Shown here one piece after another: positions 52,988 through 61,275 of a DNA stretch of 64,000 bases. This DNA is from CAG-411 sp963643465 (GTDB lineage Bacteria; Bacillota; Clostridia; Lachnospirales; Lachnospiraceae), in contig CAVIJT010000005.1 of NCBI GenBank assembly GCA_963643465.1, positions 129,634 through 193,633 of the forward strand, written 5' to 3'. A program made the translations under genes and the position numbers. The notes under the pieces were generated by a model that did no database searches, had not been told where the DNA came from, and was given only the letters and a program-made list of their open reading frames with translations. Each line of letters begins with the position of its first letter. Within the stretch, counting starts at the first letter, position 1.

Positions 52988-55900
52988 ATGCCAGAAAACA
53001 GCAATACAAATGCAGAACCAAGTTTGACCTATGATGCGATTAAGATTGGTCTTGCTTCACCAGAGAGAATTAGAGAATGGTCCCGTGGAGAAGTAAAGAA
53101 ACCAGAGACAATTAATTATAGAACATTAAAACCAGAAAAAGATGGTTTGTTCTGTGAGAAAATTTTTGGACCAAGTAAAGACTGGGAATGTCATTGTGGT
53201 AAATATAAAAAGATTCGATACAAAGGTGTTGTTTGTGACCGTTGTGGTGTAGAGGTTACAAAAGCAAGTGTTCGTCGTGAGAGAATGGGACATATTGAAC
53301 TTGCAGCACCAGTTTCCCATATTTGGTATTTTAAAGGAATTCCAAGTAGAATGGGATTAATTTTAGATTTATCTCCAAGAACATTGGAAAAAGTATTGTA
53401 TTTTGCTTCTTACATTGTGTTAGATGCAGGACAGACAGATTTACAGTACAAGCAGGTATTGACTGAGAGAGAATATCAGGAAGCTGTAGAGAAGTTTGGA
53501 AGAGCAGCATTTCGTGTAGGAATGGGTGCAGAGGCAGTTTATGAATTGTTGCAGGCTATTGATCTTGAAAAGGAATCTGTAGATTTAAAGAAAGAGTTAG
53601 ACGGAGCAACAGGTCAGAAACGTGCTAGAATTATTAAGAGATTAGAGGTTGTAGAAGCATTCCGTACTTCTGGAAATAAACCAGAATGGATGATTTTAAC
53701 AGTAGTACCAGTTATTCCACCAGATATTCGTCCAATGGTACAGTTAGATGGTGGACGTTTTGCTACATCTGATATGAATGATTTATATCGTCGTATTATC
53801 AACCGTAACAACCGTTTAAAGAGATTATTAGATTTAGGAGCGCCTGATATTATCGTTCGTAACGAGAAGAGAATGCTTCAGGAAGCGGTAGATGCTTTGA
53901 TTGATAACGGTAGAAGAGGAAGACCAGTAACTGGTCCTGGTAACCGTGCATTGAAGTCATTGTCTGACATGTTAAAAGGTAAGCAGGGACGTTTCCGTCA
54001 GAACTTGCTTGGTAAGCGTGTAGACTATTCTGGACGTTCTGTTATCGTAGTTGGACCAGAACTTAAGATTTATCAGTGCGGTTTACCAAAAGAGATGGCG
54101 ATTGAGCTATTCAAACCTTTTGTAATGCGTGATTTAGTAAAACAGGGAACTGCTCACAATATTAAATCCGCTAAGAAAATGGTGGAAAGATTACAGCCAG
54201 AAGTTTGGGATATTCTTGAAGAAGTAATTAAGGAGCATCCTGTTATGTTGAACCGTGCTCCTACACTTCATAGACTTGGTATTCAGGCATTTGAGCCTAC
54301 ATTGGTAGAGGGTAAAGCGATTAAGTTGCATCCATTGGTATGTACTGCGTTTAACGCCGACTTCGATGGAGACCAGATGGCTGTCCATCTTCCATTGTCC
54401 GTAGAGGCACAAGCTGAGTGTAGATTCTTATTGTTATCTCCAAACAACTTGTTGAAGCCTTCTGATGGTGGTCCGGTAGCCGTACCTTCTCAGGATATGG
54501 TCCTTGGTATTTACTATCTGACTATGGGTAAGATGGTTGACCATTCCAATAATAAGGAATTAGATGCAAGCATTGATAAGATTTATGAGACACAGGAAGA
54601 AGTCATTGCAGATCTTCCAACTGCAAATAGCGAAGGAAAGATTACAACAGATACTATGATTAAATTCCGTGTCAGCGATGACAGATATGTAATCTGTACA
54701 CCTTTAGATCTTATGGGACGTTACTTCTATGAGAAGAATGAAGCGTTGCTTGCTTATGAGAATGGTGATATTACTTTACATCAAAAGATTAAAGTTCGTA
54801 TGGCAGAAAAGAATGCAGACGGAACAGAAGATTATGAAATTATAGAGACAACTATGGGACGTTTAATTTTCAACGAAATTGTTCCACAGGATTTAGGATT
54901 TGTAGATAGAACAAAGGCTGAGAACAGATTTAAGTTGGAAGTTGATTTCCATGTTGGTAAGAAACAGTTGAAGCAGATTTTGGAAAAATGTATCAATACT
55001 CATGGTGCTACAAAGACTGCGGAGACACTAGATAATATTAAAGCATTAGGATATAAGTATTCTACTAAGGCTGCTATGACCGTATCTATTTCTGATATGA
55101 CAGTGCCAGCGTCAAAGAAAGAATTATTGGATCAGGCAGAGAAAACCGTTGAAAAGATTACAAAGGATTTCCGTCGTGGTCTTACTACAGAGGAAGAGCG
55201 TTACAAAGCTGTTATCGAGACTTGGAAAGAAGCCGATGATGAGTTGACACATGCGCTTCTTAGTGGTCTTGATAAATACAACAATATCTACATGATGGCG
55301 GATTCTGGAGCCCGTGGTTCTGATAAGCAGATTAAACAGCTTGCAGGTATGCGTGGTTTGATGGCAGATACATCAGGTAGAACTATCGAGTTACCAATTA
55401 AGTCTAACTTCCGTGAAGGACTTGACGTATTGGAGTATTTCATTTCCGCACATGGTGCGCGTAAAGGTCTTTCTGATACAGCCCTTCGTACAGCCGATTC
55501 GGGATATTTGACACGTCGTTTGGTTGACGTATCACAGGATTTGATTATTCGTGAGACAGATTGTTGTGCAGGAAAAGAAACACCAGGAATGTGGATTAGT
55601 GCATTCATGGATGGTAAGGAAGTAATTGAGTCATTGGAAGAGCGTATTACAGGAAGATTTTCTTGTGAGACTATCTATGATGACAATGGAGATATGATTG
55701 TGAAAGCAAATCATATGATTACTCCTAAGAGAGCAGCAAGAATTGTTGCTACAAAGGCAATTCAGGATGCAGGAAATGCTGCTAAAGTTAAGATTAGAAA
55801 TGTGCTTACTTGTCGTTCTCACATTGGAGTATGTGCAAAATGTTATGGTGCAAACATGGCTACTGGAGAAGCAGTACAGGTTGGTGAAGCAGTTGGTATC

Positions 55901-56857
55901 ATCGCAGCTCAGTCTATCGGTGAACCAGGTACACAGCTTACCATGCGTACGTTCCATACTGGTGGTGTAGCCGGAGACGATATCACACAGGGTCTTCCTC
56001 GTGTGGAGGAGTTATTTGAGGCAAGAAAACCTAAGGGTCTTGCTATTATCTCTGAGTTTGCAGGTACAGTAAGCATTAATGATACAAAGAAGAAACGTGA
56101 AGTTATCGTTACTAATCCAGAGACTGGAGAAAGTAAGGCATATTTAATTCCTTATGGTTCTCGTATCAAAGTATTTGACGGTGATGTATTAGAAGCTGGA
56201 GATGAACTTACAGAAGGTAGTGTAAATCCACACGATATTCTTAAGATTAAAGGTGTACGTGCCGTTCAGGATTACATGCTTCAGGAAGTACAGCGAGTAT
56301 ACCGTTTGCAGGGTGTAGAAATCAACGATAAGCACGTTGAGGTTATCGTTCGTCAGATGCTTAAGAAGATTCGAATTGAGGATAATGGAGATTCTGAGTT
56401 CTTACCAGGAACAATGGTAGATATTCTGGAATTTGATGATGAAGTGGAAAGATTAACTCAGGAAGGAAAGAAAATTCCTGAAGGAAAGCAAGTATTACTT
56501 GGTATTACGAAGGCTTCTCTTGCTACAAATTCATTCTTATCAGCAGCTTCCTTCCAGGAAACAACCAAAGTTCTTACAGAGGCAGCTATTAAAGGTAAGA
56601 TTGATCCATTGATTGGTATTAAGGAGAACGTTCTTCTTGGTAAGTTAATTCCAGCAGGAACTGGTATGAAGCGTTATCGTTCTGTTAAACTTGACACAGA
56701 TGAAGAAATTCGTTTGAAGAAAGAGGCAGAAGAGAGTATGCTTGCAGCAGAGGAAGAGGCTGGAGAACAGGAGATTATTCTTTCAGAAGATACAGATGAT
56801 GTAGCTTTTGTTGCAGATGAAGTAGATGATGAGGAAATCATTATTACAGAAGAATAG
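52988..56857 (+). CDS. rpoC: DNA-directed RNA polymerase beta' subunit
   Basis: 1289 aa. The N-terminal zinc site is CHCGKYKKIRYKGVVCDRCG and the catalytic Mg-binding motif is NADFDGDQM. The C-terminal zinc ribbon appears as CRSHIGVCAKCYG, and GEPGTQLTMRTFHTGG marks the trigger-loop region. The C-terminus has an acidic tail (EEAGEQEIILSEDTDDVAFVADEVDDEEI, typical low-complexity end). GAAGGGAG precedes the ATG. Confidence 0.98.
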   Translation: MPENSNTNAEPSLTYDAIKIGLASPERIREWSRGEVKKPETINYRTLKPEKDGLFCEKIFGPSKDWECHCGKYKKIRYKGVVCDRCGVEVTKASVRRERMGHIELAAPVSHIWYFKGIPSRMGLILDLSPRTLEKVLYFASYIVLDAGQTDLQYKQVLTEREYQEAVEKFGRAAFRVGMGAEAVYELLQAIDLEKESVDLKKELDGATGQKRARIIKRLEVVEAFRTSGNKPEWMILTVVPVIPPDIRPMVQLDGGRFATSDMNDLYRRIINRNNRLKRLLDLGAPDIIVRNEKRMLQEAVDALIDNGRRGRPVTGPGNRALKSLSDMLKGKQGRFRQNLLGKRVDYSGRSVIVVGPELKIYQCGLPKEMAIELFKPFVMRDLVKQGTAHNIKSAKKMVERLQPEVWDILEEVIKEHPVMLNRAPTLHRLGIQAFEPTLVEGKAIKLHPLVCTAFNADFDGDQMAVHLPLSVEAQAECRFLLLSPNNLLKPSDGGPVAVPSQDMVLGIYYLTMGKMVDHSNNKELDASIDKIYETQEEVIADLPTANSEGKITTDTMIKFRVSDDRYVICTPLDLMGRYFYEKNEALLAYENGDITLHQKIKVRMAEKNADGTEDYEIIETTMGRLIFNEIVPQDLGFVDRTKAENRFKLEVDFHVGKKQLKQILEKCINTHGATKTAETLDNIKALGYKYSTKAAMTVSISDMTVPASKKELLDQAEKTVEKITKDFRRGLTTEEERYKAVIETWKEADDELTHALLSGLDKYNNIYMMADSGARGSDKQIKQLAGMRGLMADTSGRTIELPIKSNFREGLDVLEYFISAHGARKGLSDTALRTADSGYLTRRLVDVSQDLIIRETDCCAGKETPGMWISAFMDGKEVIESLEERITGRFSCETIYDDNGDMIVKANHMITPKRAARIVATKAIQDAGNAAKVKIRNVLTCRSHIGVCAKCYGANMATGEAVQVGEAVGIIAAQSIGEPGTQLTMRTFHTGGVAGDDITQGLPRVEELFEARKPKGLAIISEFAGTVSINDTKKKREVIVTNPETGESKAYLIPYGSRIKVFDGDVLEAGDELTEGSVNPHDILKIKGVRAVQDYMLQEVQRVYRLQGVEINDKHVEVIVRQMLKKIRIEDNGDSEFLPGTMVDILEFDDEVERLTQEGKKIPEGKQVLLGITKASLATNSFLSAASFQETTKVLTEAAIKGKIDPLIGIKENVLLGKLIPAGTGMKRYRSVKLDTDEEIRLKKEAEESMLAAEEEAGEQEIILSEDTDDVAFVADEVDDEEIIITEE

Positions 56858-56868
56858 AATGTCATGGA

Positions 56869-56898
56869 GGACCATCGCTTTAGCGGTGGTCCTTTTTT
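56869..56898 (+). terminator. rpoBC operon terminator
   Basis: GGACCATCGCT pairs with AGCGGTGGTCC (one G-U) around a short loop, followed by TTTTTT, 11 nt after rpoC. Confidence 0.92.
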
Positions 56899-57053
56899 AT
56901 CTTATAGGAAAATGCGTCCTATAAGATAAAAGCCCTCTGGGCAGAATGCGCACGAATTTGTATGGAAGATGTACTGCGTACCAAATTCGGCGCGGCAAAG
57001 CGTGCAAGCACATTGGGAACGTGTAACGTCGCGGAGCGTGCTTGCACGCTTTG
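56895..57053. repeat. cluster of three long inverted repeats after rpoC
   Basis: Stem 1: TTTTATCTTATAGGA (56895-56909) with TCCTATAAGATAAAA (56917-56931), 15 bp perfect. Stem 2: GCGC-A-CGAATTTG (56948-56960) with CAAATTCG-GCGC (56982-56993). Stem 3: CAAAGCGTGCAAGCAC (56996-57011) with GTGCTTGCACGCTTTG (57038-57053), 16 bp perfect. The block is visibly more GC-rich than its surroundings. No frame in it is convincing as a gene. A structured RNA or a dispersed palindromic element is possible. 57054-57150 shows nothing further. Confidence 0.6.
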
Positions 57054-57152
57054 TTCCATGAGTATTGGGGAAAGCAGTGCTTGCATGAAGATTTGAAGAG
57101 TGCATGATAATTTGAGAAACTGGTAAAGCGTGTTTCTCATGATTGCAATTAC

Positions 57153-57182
57153 TTGACAACAAAAGTTTGATAAGACTATAAT
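57153..57182 (+). promoter_or_regulatory. promoter of the tagD gene cluster
   Basis: TTGACA (57153-57158), 18-bp spacer, TATAAT (57177-57182). The leader of about 100 nt is unstructured by eye. Confidence 0.8.
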
Positions 57183-57290
57183 GGAGATATTGTATGATAC
57201 GAGGGGCAAAGGTTAGAGAGAATGTTCGCAGTATCATTGTATACGTGTTTGGTGCGTATACAATTTTTTATTAAGAAAGGATATAGAACA

Positions 57291-57686
57291 ATGAAGAAGG
57301 TTATTACATATGGAACTTATGATTTGTTACATGTGGGGCATGTGAATTTACTTAGAAGAGCAAGAGAATTGGGAGATTATCTCATTGTGGTATTATCTAC
57401 AGATGAGTTCAATGCGTTAAAACATAAGACTGCATACCATTCTTATGAGGATCGAAAGGCAATTTTGGAAGCCATCCGCTATGTGGATGAAGTAATACCG
57501 GAATATAATTGGGAACAGAAAATTTCAGATGTACAGGATAATAATGTAGATATTTTTGTAATGGGAGATGACTGGGAAGGTGAATTTGATTTCCTAAAAG
57601 ACTATTGCGAAGTAGTATATCTTCCAAGAACTGAGGGAATATCTACAACAAAGATTAAAAATGATTTGGGTGTAAATAAAAAATAA
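57291..57686 (+). CDS. tagD: glycerol-3-phosphate cytidylyltransferase
   Basis: 131 aa, family length. HxGH motif in TYDLLHVGHVNLLRRA and the signature RTEGISTTKIK. It makes CDP-glycerol from CTP and glycerol-3-phosphate, the activated unit for poly(glycerol phosphate) teichoic acids or capsule decoration. The ATG at 57291 follows AGAAAGGATAT and begins KKVITYGTYD, as in TagD; the longer in-frame start overlaps the leader. The next two genes fit the same pathway. Confidence 0.95.
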   Translation: MKKVITYGTYDLLHVGHVNLLRRARELGDYLIVVLSTDEFNALKHKTAYHSYEDRKAILEAIRYVDEVIPEYNWEQKISDVQDNNVDIFVMGDDWEGEFDFLKDYCEVVYLPRTEGISTTKIKNDLGVNKK

Positions 57687-57700
57687 GCTGGAGGTACAAT

Positions 57701-58639
57701 ATGGTTTCTATTTTAATGGCTGTATATAATGGAGAGATGTATTTACAGGAACAGCTAAATGCAATAGAAAGCCAGACCGTAAAAGATTGGACTTTAATTG
57801 TGCGGGACGATGGCTCCAGTGATGGAACGAAAGCGATTATTCAAGAATTTGCTGAACGTGTGACACAAAAAGTAGTATTATTGGAGTCGCATAGTGAAAA
57901 GCATGGGGCAAAATATAATTTTTTTGCGTTATTAAATGAAACGCAGGATGATTATATTATGTTTTGTGATCAGGATGATATTTGGAAAAAAGACAAGATA
58001 GAGAAAACAGTTGCCAGAATGCGTGTTGCAGAAGCAGATGCACCTGGCACTCCTGTTTTAGTCCACACAGATTTGGAAGTAGTAGATGCAAATGGAAATA
58101 CGATTTCGAAGTCTTTTTTTGATTCAGCGAATTTGAAAAAAAATCCAAGTACCGCTCAGTTGCTTTTGCAAAATCATGTGACGGGATGTACAGTAATGAT
58201 AAATAAACCATTGCTATCCTATGTACAAAATTTGGAGATGTCTTATGTAGAAGCAAGTATTATGCACGATTACTGGTTGGCTTTGGTAGCAAAAGTGTTT
58301 GGTAAAATCGAATTTTTGCCAGATACTACTATATTTTATCGACAGCATGGGAATAATAGTGTAGGAGCAAAAAATAGTAAAAGTGTAAGTTATTTGTGGA
58401 AACGATTGCGGGATGGAAAAGCAGAATACAAGCAAAGTATGCAAACTTCTTACAATCAAATTTCTGCGTTTATTTCCTGTTACGAGAAAATAGGAAAAGA
58501 AAAGTCCTGCTGGAAACTGTTGGAAGAGTATGCCGGATTGAGTAAAAAAGGGAAAATACAAAAATGGAAATTTTTTGCGAAATATCACGCATGGAAACAA
58601 GGAACTGTGCGAAAGATAATGCAGATTTTGTGGGGATAA
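57701..58639 (+). CDS. family 2 glycosyltransferase
   Basis: 312 aa. GT-A fold: MVSILMAVYNGEMYLQEQLNAIESQT, the nucleotide-sugar site RDDGSSDGT and the metal-binding FCDQDDIW (DxD-like). LVHTDLEVVD and QHGNNSVGA are typical of rhamnosyltransferase-like GT2 enzymes. It probably adds a sugar to a teichoic acid or wall polysaccharide. GGAGG precedes the ATG, 15 nt after tagD. Confidence 0.88.
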   Translation: MVSILMAVYNGEMYLQEQLNAIESQTVKDWTLIVRDDGSSDGTKAIIQEFAERVTQKVVLLESHSEKHGAKYNFFALLNETQDDYIMFCDQDDIWKKDKIEKTVARMRVAEADAPGTPVLVHTDLEVVDANGNTISKSFFDSANLKKNPSTAQLLLQNHVTGCTVMINKPLLSYVQNLEMSYVEASIMHDYWLALVAKVFGKIEFLPDTTIFYRQHGNNSVGAKNSKSVSYLWKRLRDGKAEYKQSMQTSYNQISAFISCYEKIGKEKSCWKLLEEYAGLSKKGKIQKWKFFAKYHAWKQGTVRKIMQILWG

Positions 58640-58668
58640 TAGTTGAAAGATGAGGTTTGGTACAAATT

Positions 58669-59841
58669 ATGAAGTTATATAAAGGCATTCGATTGCTTAT
58701 CAAATATATGATTATGTATCTGTCTATGCTTATGCCCAGAAGCAAAAAAATATATATATTTGGTGCTTGGCTTGGCGAAAAATATGCAGATAACACAAAG
58801 GCATTGTTCGAGAGTGTGCAAAATAGAAAGAGTATTCGGGCGGTATGGATTAGTAAAAATAAAGACGTAGTAGAAGAAGTCAAAAATCTTGGATATGAGG
58901 CTTATTATTATGCCAGTCTAAAAGGTATTGCTATTCAGTTGCGTGCAAAATATGTGTTTGTTACAAATGGAATCAGTGATGTGAATCACGCATTTTTAGG
59001 AAGAGCAATTTTTATTAATGTGTGGCATGGTGTACCTTTGAAAAAGATTGGTTATGATGATACATATGCAAGAAATTGGGATAGTGTTCCGAGGAAAATC
59101 AGAGATAGAATTATAAATGTTCCTCTGGGGCGTGAATATGTGGTGGCAACCAGTGAAACCATTGGGAAATTGTATGAAAGTGCTTTTCGACGACCAAAAG
59201 AGCAGATATTGTGTCTTGGACAGCCTAGAAATGATGTGTTTTTTACAGCAAGAGAAAAGCAATGGTTTCAAGGGAAAAAAATAATATTGTATGCGCCGAC
59301 TCATCGAAAAGAAGGAAAAGAGAACATGGCATTGTCAAAATTGTTCCAGCTTGATAAATGGAATGCGTTCTGTGAGGAACAGGATTACTATTTGGTAGTG
59401 AAGAAACACTTTTATCATAAAGAGGAACAGGAAGAATTGTCACAATATGCAAGAATTTTGGATGTAACAGGAGAAGCCTTTGATACGCAGCTTTTGTTGA
59501 TGGAAGCGGATATTTTAATTACAGATTACTCTAGTATTTATATTGATTATATGCTTTTGGAACGACCTATTTTATTCTATGCTTATGATTATAAAGAATA
59601 TTTGCGAGAAGACCGACAAATGTATTTTGCGTATGAGCATGTAACACCGGGAGTAATTGCAACTACAGATAGTGCCTTGTTAGAAGAAGTAGAGCAGTGC
59701 ATTATAAATACAAACTATCATATGGAAAAACGAAAGAATATATTAGAAATGTTTTATTGTGAAGCAGGTAGACATCCGGTTAGTGACAAACTTCTTGATA
59801 TGGTCCAGAATGGCAATTTGGAAAAGATGAAAAAAATATAG
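58669..59841 (+). CDS. CDP-glycerol glycerophosphotransferase (TagB/TagF family)
   Basis: 390 aa. Family motifs: VTNGISDVNHAFLGRAIFINVWHGVPLKKIGYD-type block with the catalytic His in NVWHGVPLK, LGQPRNDVFF, YAPTHRKEG and LITDYSSIYIDYMLLERP. It transfers glycerol phosphate from CDP-glycerol (made by the tagD product) to a glycan or lipid acceptor at the cytoplasmic membrane face. The ATG at 58669 was preferred to a TTG four codons upstream, though the ribosome site (GAGGT) is distant, so the start is uncertain. Confidence 0.9.
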   Translation: MKLYKGIRLLIKYMIMYLSMLMPRSKKIYIFGAWLGEKYADNTKALFESVQNRKSIRAVWISKNKDVVEEVKNLGYEAYYYASLKGIAIQLRAKYVFVTNGISDVNHAFLGRAIFINVWHGVPLKKIGYDDTYARNWDSVPRKIRDRIINVPLGREYVVATSETIGKLYESAFRRPKEQILCLGQPRNDVFFTAREKQWFQGKKIILYAPTHRKEGKENMALSKLFQLDKWNAFCEEQDYYLVVKKHFYHKEEQEELSQYARILDVTGEAFDTQLLLMEADILITDYSSIYIDYMLLERPILFYAYDYKEYLREDRQMYFAYEHVTPGVIATTDSALLEEVEQCIINTNYHMEKRKNILEMFYCEAGRHPVSDKLLDMVQNGNLEKMKKI

Positions 59842-59848
59842 AAAAAGA

Positions 59849-59877
59849 TTGACTTTTCTATCAAAATAAACTACAAT
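59849..59877 (+). promoter_or_regulatory. promoter of rpsL and the str genes
   Basis: TTGACT (59849-59854), 17-bp spacer, TACAAT (59872-59877), leader about 90 nt. Confidence 0.7.
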
Positions 59878-59974
59878 CGAGGAGTACGCGTTTTAAAGCG
59901 TAGGTTTTGTTTGATGCAACCTCATTGGACAAGACCAATTGTAACAGGATAATAACCACAGGAGGTGAAAATTA

Positions 59975-60394
59975 ATGCCAACTTTTAACCAATTAGTAAG
60001 AAAAGGAAGAAAGACATTAGAGAAGAAATCAAATTCTCCAGCTTTACAGAGAGGATACAATTCTTTGAACAAGAAGGTGACAAACACTTCTTCACCACAG
60101 AAGAGAGGTGTGTGTACAGCAGTTAGAACAGCTACACCTAAGAAGCCTAACTCAGCTCTTAGAAAGATCGCCAGAGTTCGTCTTTCAAACGGTATTGAGG
60201 TAACAAGTTATATTCCAGGAGAAGGACACAACTTGCAGGAGCATAGTGTTGTTCTTATTCGTGGAGGAAGAGTAAAGGACTTACCAGGTACAAGATACCA
60301 CGTAGTTAGAGGTACACTTGATACAGCAGGTGTTGCTAACAGAAAACAGGCTCGTTCTAAGTATGGAGCTAAGAGACCTAAAGACGCTAAATAA
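59975..60394 (+). CDS. rpsL: 30S ribosomal protein S12
   Basis: 139 aa. Decoding-centre protein S12; KKPNSALRKIARVRLSNG and PGEGHNLQEHSVVLIRGGRVKDLPG-type sequence are near-invariant. The two lysines linked to streptomycin resistance elsewhere (in TPKKPNSA and near RVKDLPG) are wild-type Lys. AGGAGGTGA precedes the ATG. Confidence 0.99.
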   Translation: MPTFNQLVRKGRKTLEKKSNSPALQRGYNSLNKKVTNTSSPQKRGVCTAVRTATPKKPNSALRKIARVRLSNGIEVTSYIPGEGHNLQEHSVVLIRGGRVKDLPGTRYHVVRGTLDTAGVANRKQARSKYGAKRPKDAK

Positions 60395-60598
60395 TTTTAG
60401 AACGAAACGAAACTAATTCAATACACTAATTCAAAAAAGTGCCGGATTAATTTTTGCTATAAGGAACACAGTTCCAGTTCCTGAGGTTGCAGGAGATAGA
60501 TTTATTAAGTCGAGCGCGAACACAGAATTATTGTGAGTACCCAAGAATCTTATGAAGGGTAACCTTCAAAATTGTATTCTTATAAGGAGGGAAGCAAC
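60395..60598 (+). other. rpsL-rpsG spacer
   Basis: 204 bp, long for this gene pair. It contains short stems (GGAACACAGTTCC near 60463 and GAAGGGTAACCTTC at about 60554) but no terminator or promoter I trust. A ribosomal-protein leader acting on rpsG is possible but not shown. Confidence 0.4.
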
Positions 60599-61069
60599 GT
60601 GCCACGTAAAGGACATATTCAAAAAAGAGACGTATTAGCAGATCCAATTTACAACAACAAGGTTGTTACTAAGCTAATCAACAACATCATGTTAGATGGT
60701 AAAAAGGGTGTTGCACAGAAAATCGTATACGGTGCATTTAATCGTGTAGCTGAGCAGACAGGCAGAGATGCTATGGAAGTTTTCGAAGAAGCTATGAACA
60801 ACATTATGCCAGTTCTTGAAGTAAAAGCAAGACGTATCGGTGGAGCAACATACCAGGTACCTATCGAAGTTAGACCAGATAGAAGACAGGCTTTAGCTCT
60901 TCGTTGGTTGACTGTTTACTCTCGTAAAAGAGGAGAGAAGACTCAGGAAGAGAGATTAGCCAATGAGATCTTAGATGCAGTAAACAACACAGGTGCTGCA
61001 GTAAAGAAGAAAGAAGATATGCATAAGATGGCAGAAGCAAACAAAGCGTTTGCACACTATCGTTGGTAG
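60599..61069 (+). CDS. rpsG: 30S ribosomal protein S7
   Basis: 156 aa, family length. Begins (M)PRKGHIQKRDVLADPIYNNK; GGATYQVPIEVRPDRRQALALRW is the conserved core. The GTG at 60599 follows AAGGAGGG and gives the invariant PRKG N-terminus; upstream in-frame codons were rejected. S7 nucleates 30S head assembly and binds 16S rRNA. Confidence 0.98.
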   Translation: MPRKGHIQKRDVLADPIYNNKVVTKLINNIMLDGKKGVAQKIVYGAFNRVAEQTGRDAMEVFEEAMNNIMPVLEVKARRIGGATYQVPIEVRPDRRQALALRWLTVYSRKRGEKTQEERLANEILDAVNNTGAAVKKKEDMHKMAEANKAFAHYRW

Positions 61070-61128
61070 TATCGCCATAAGCACATATGTGAATATTTGC
61101 TAAAAGGTGGGATTTACATTTGTGTGAC

Positions 61129-61160
61129 AACCGCCTGCCAGTGAGTAGGCGGTTTTTTTT
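61129..61160 (+). terminator. intrinsic terminator between rpsG and fusA
   Basis: AACCGCCT pairs with AGGCGGTT around a 10-nt loop and is followed by TTTTTT. A weaker promoter for fusA may be TTGATT (61213-61218), 17-bp spacer, TATGCA (61236-61241). Confidence 0.88.
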
Positions 61161-61275
61161 CTATAAAGGTGTTTTAAATAAGCACTATTGCCTGTATGAC
61201 AGGTAGGAACATTTGATTTTTATAGACAAAGAAAATATGCAAGAGCATAAATAAAATAAAAGGGAGGAAATACTG

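Noticed and set aside
56902..57237. Minus-strand frames of 96-111 codons after rpoC
   Set aside because: They run through the palindromic block and the tagD promoter, and lack a ribosome site; the stems explain the long open frame.
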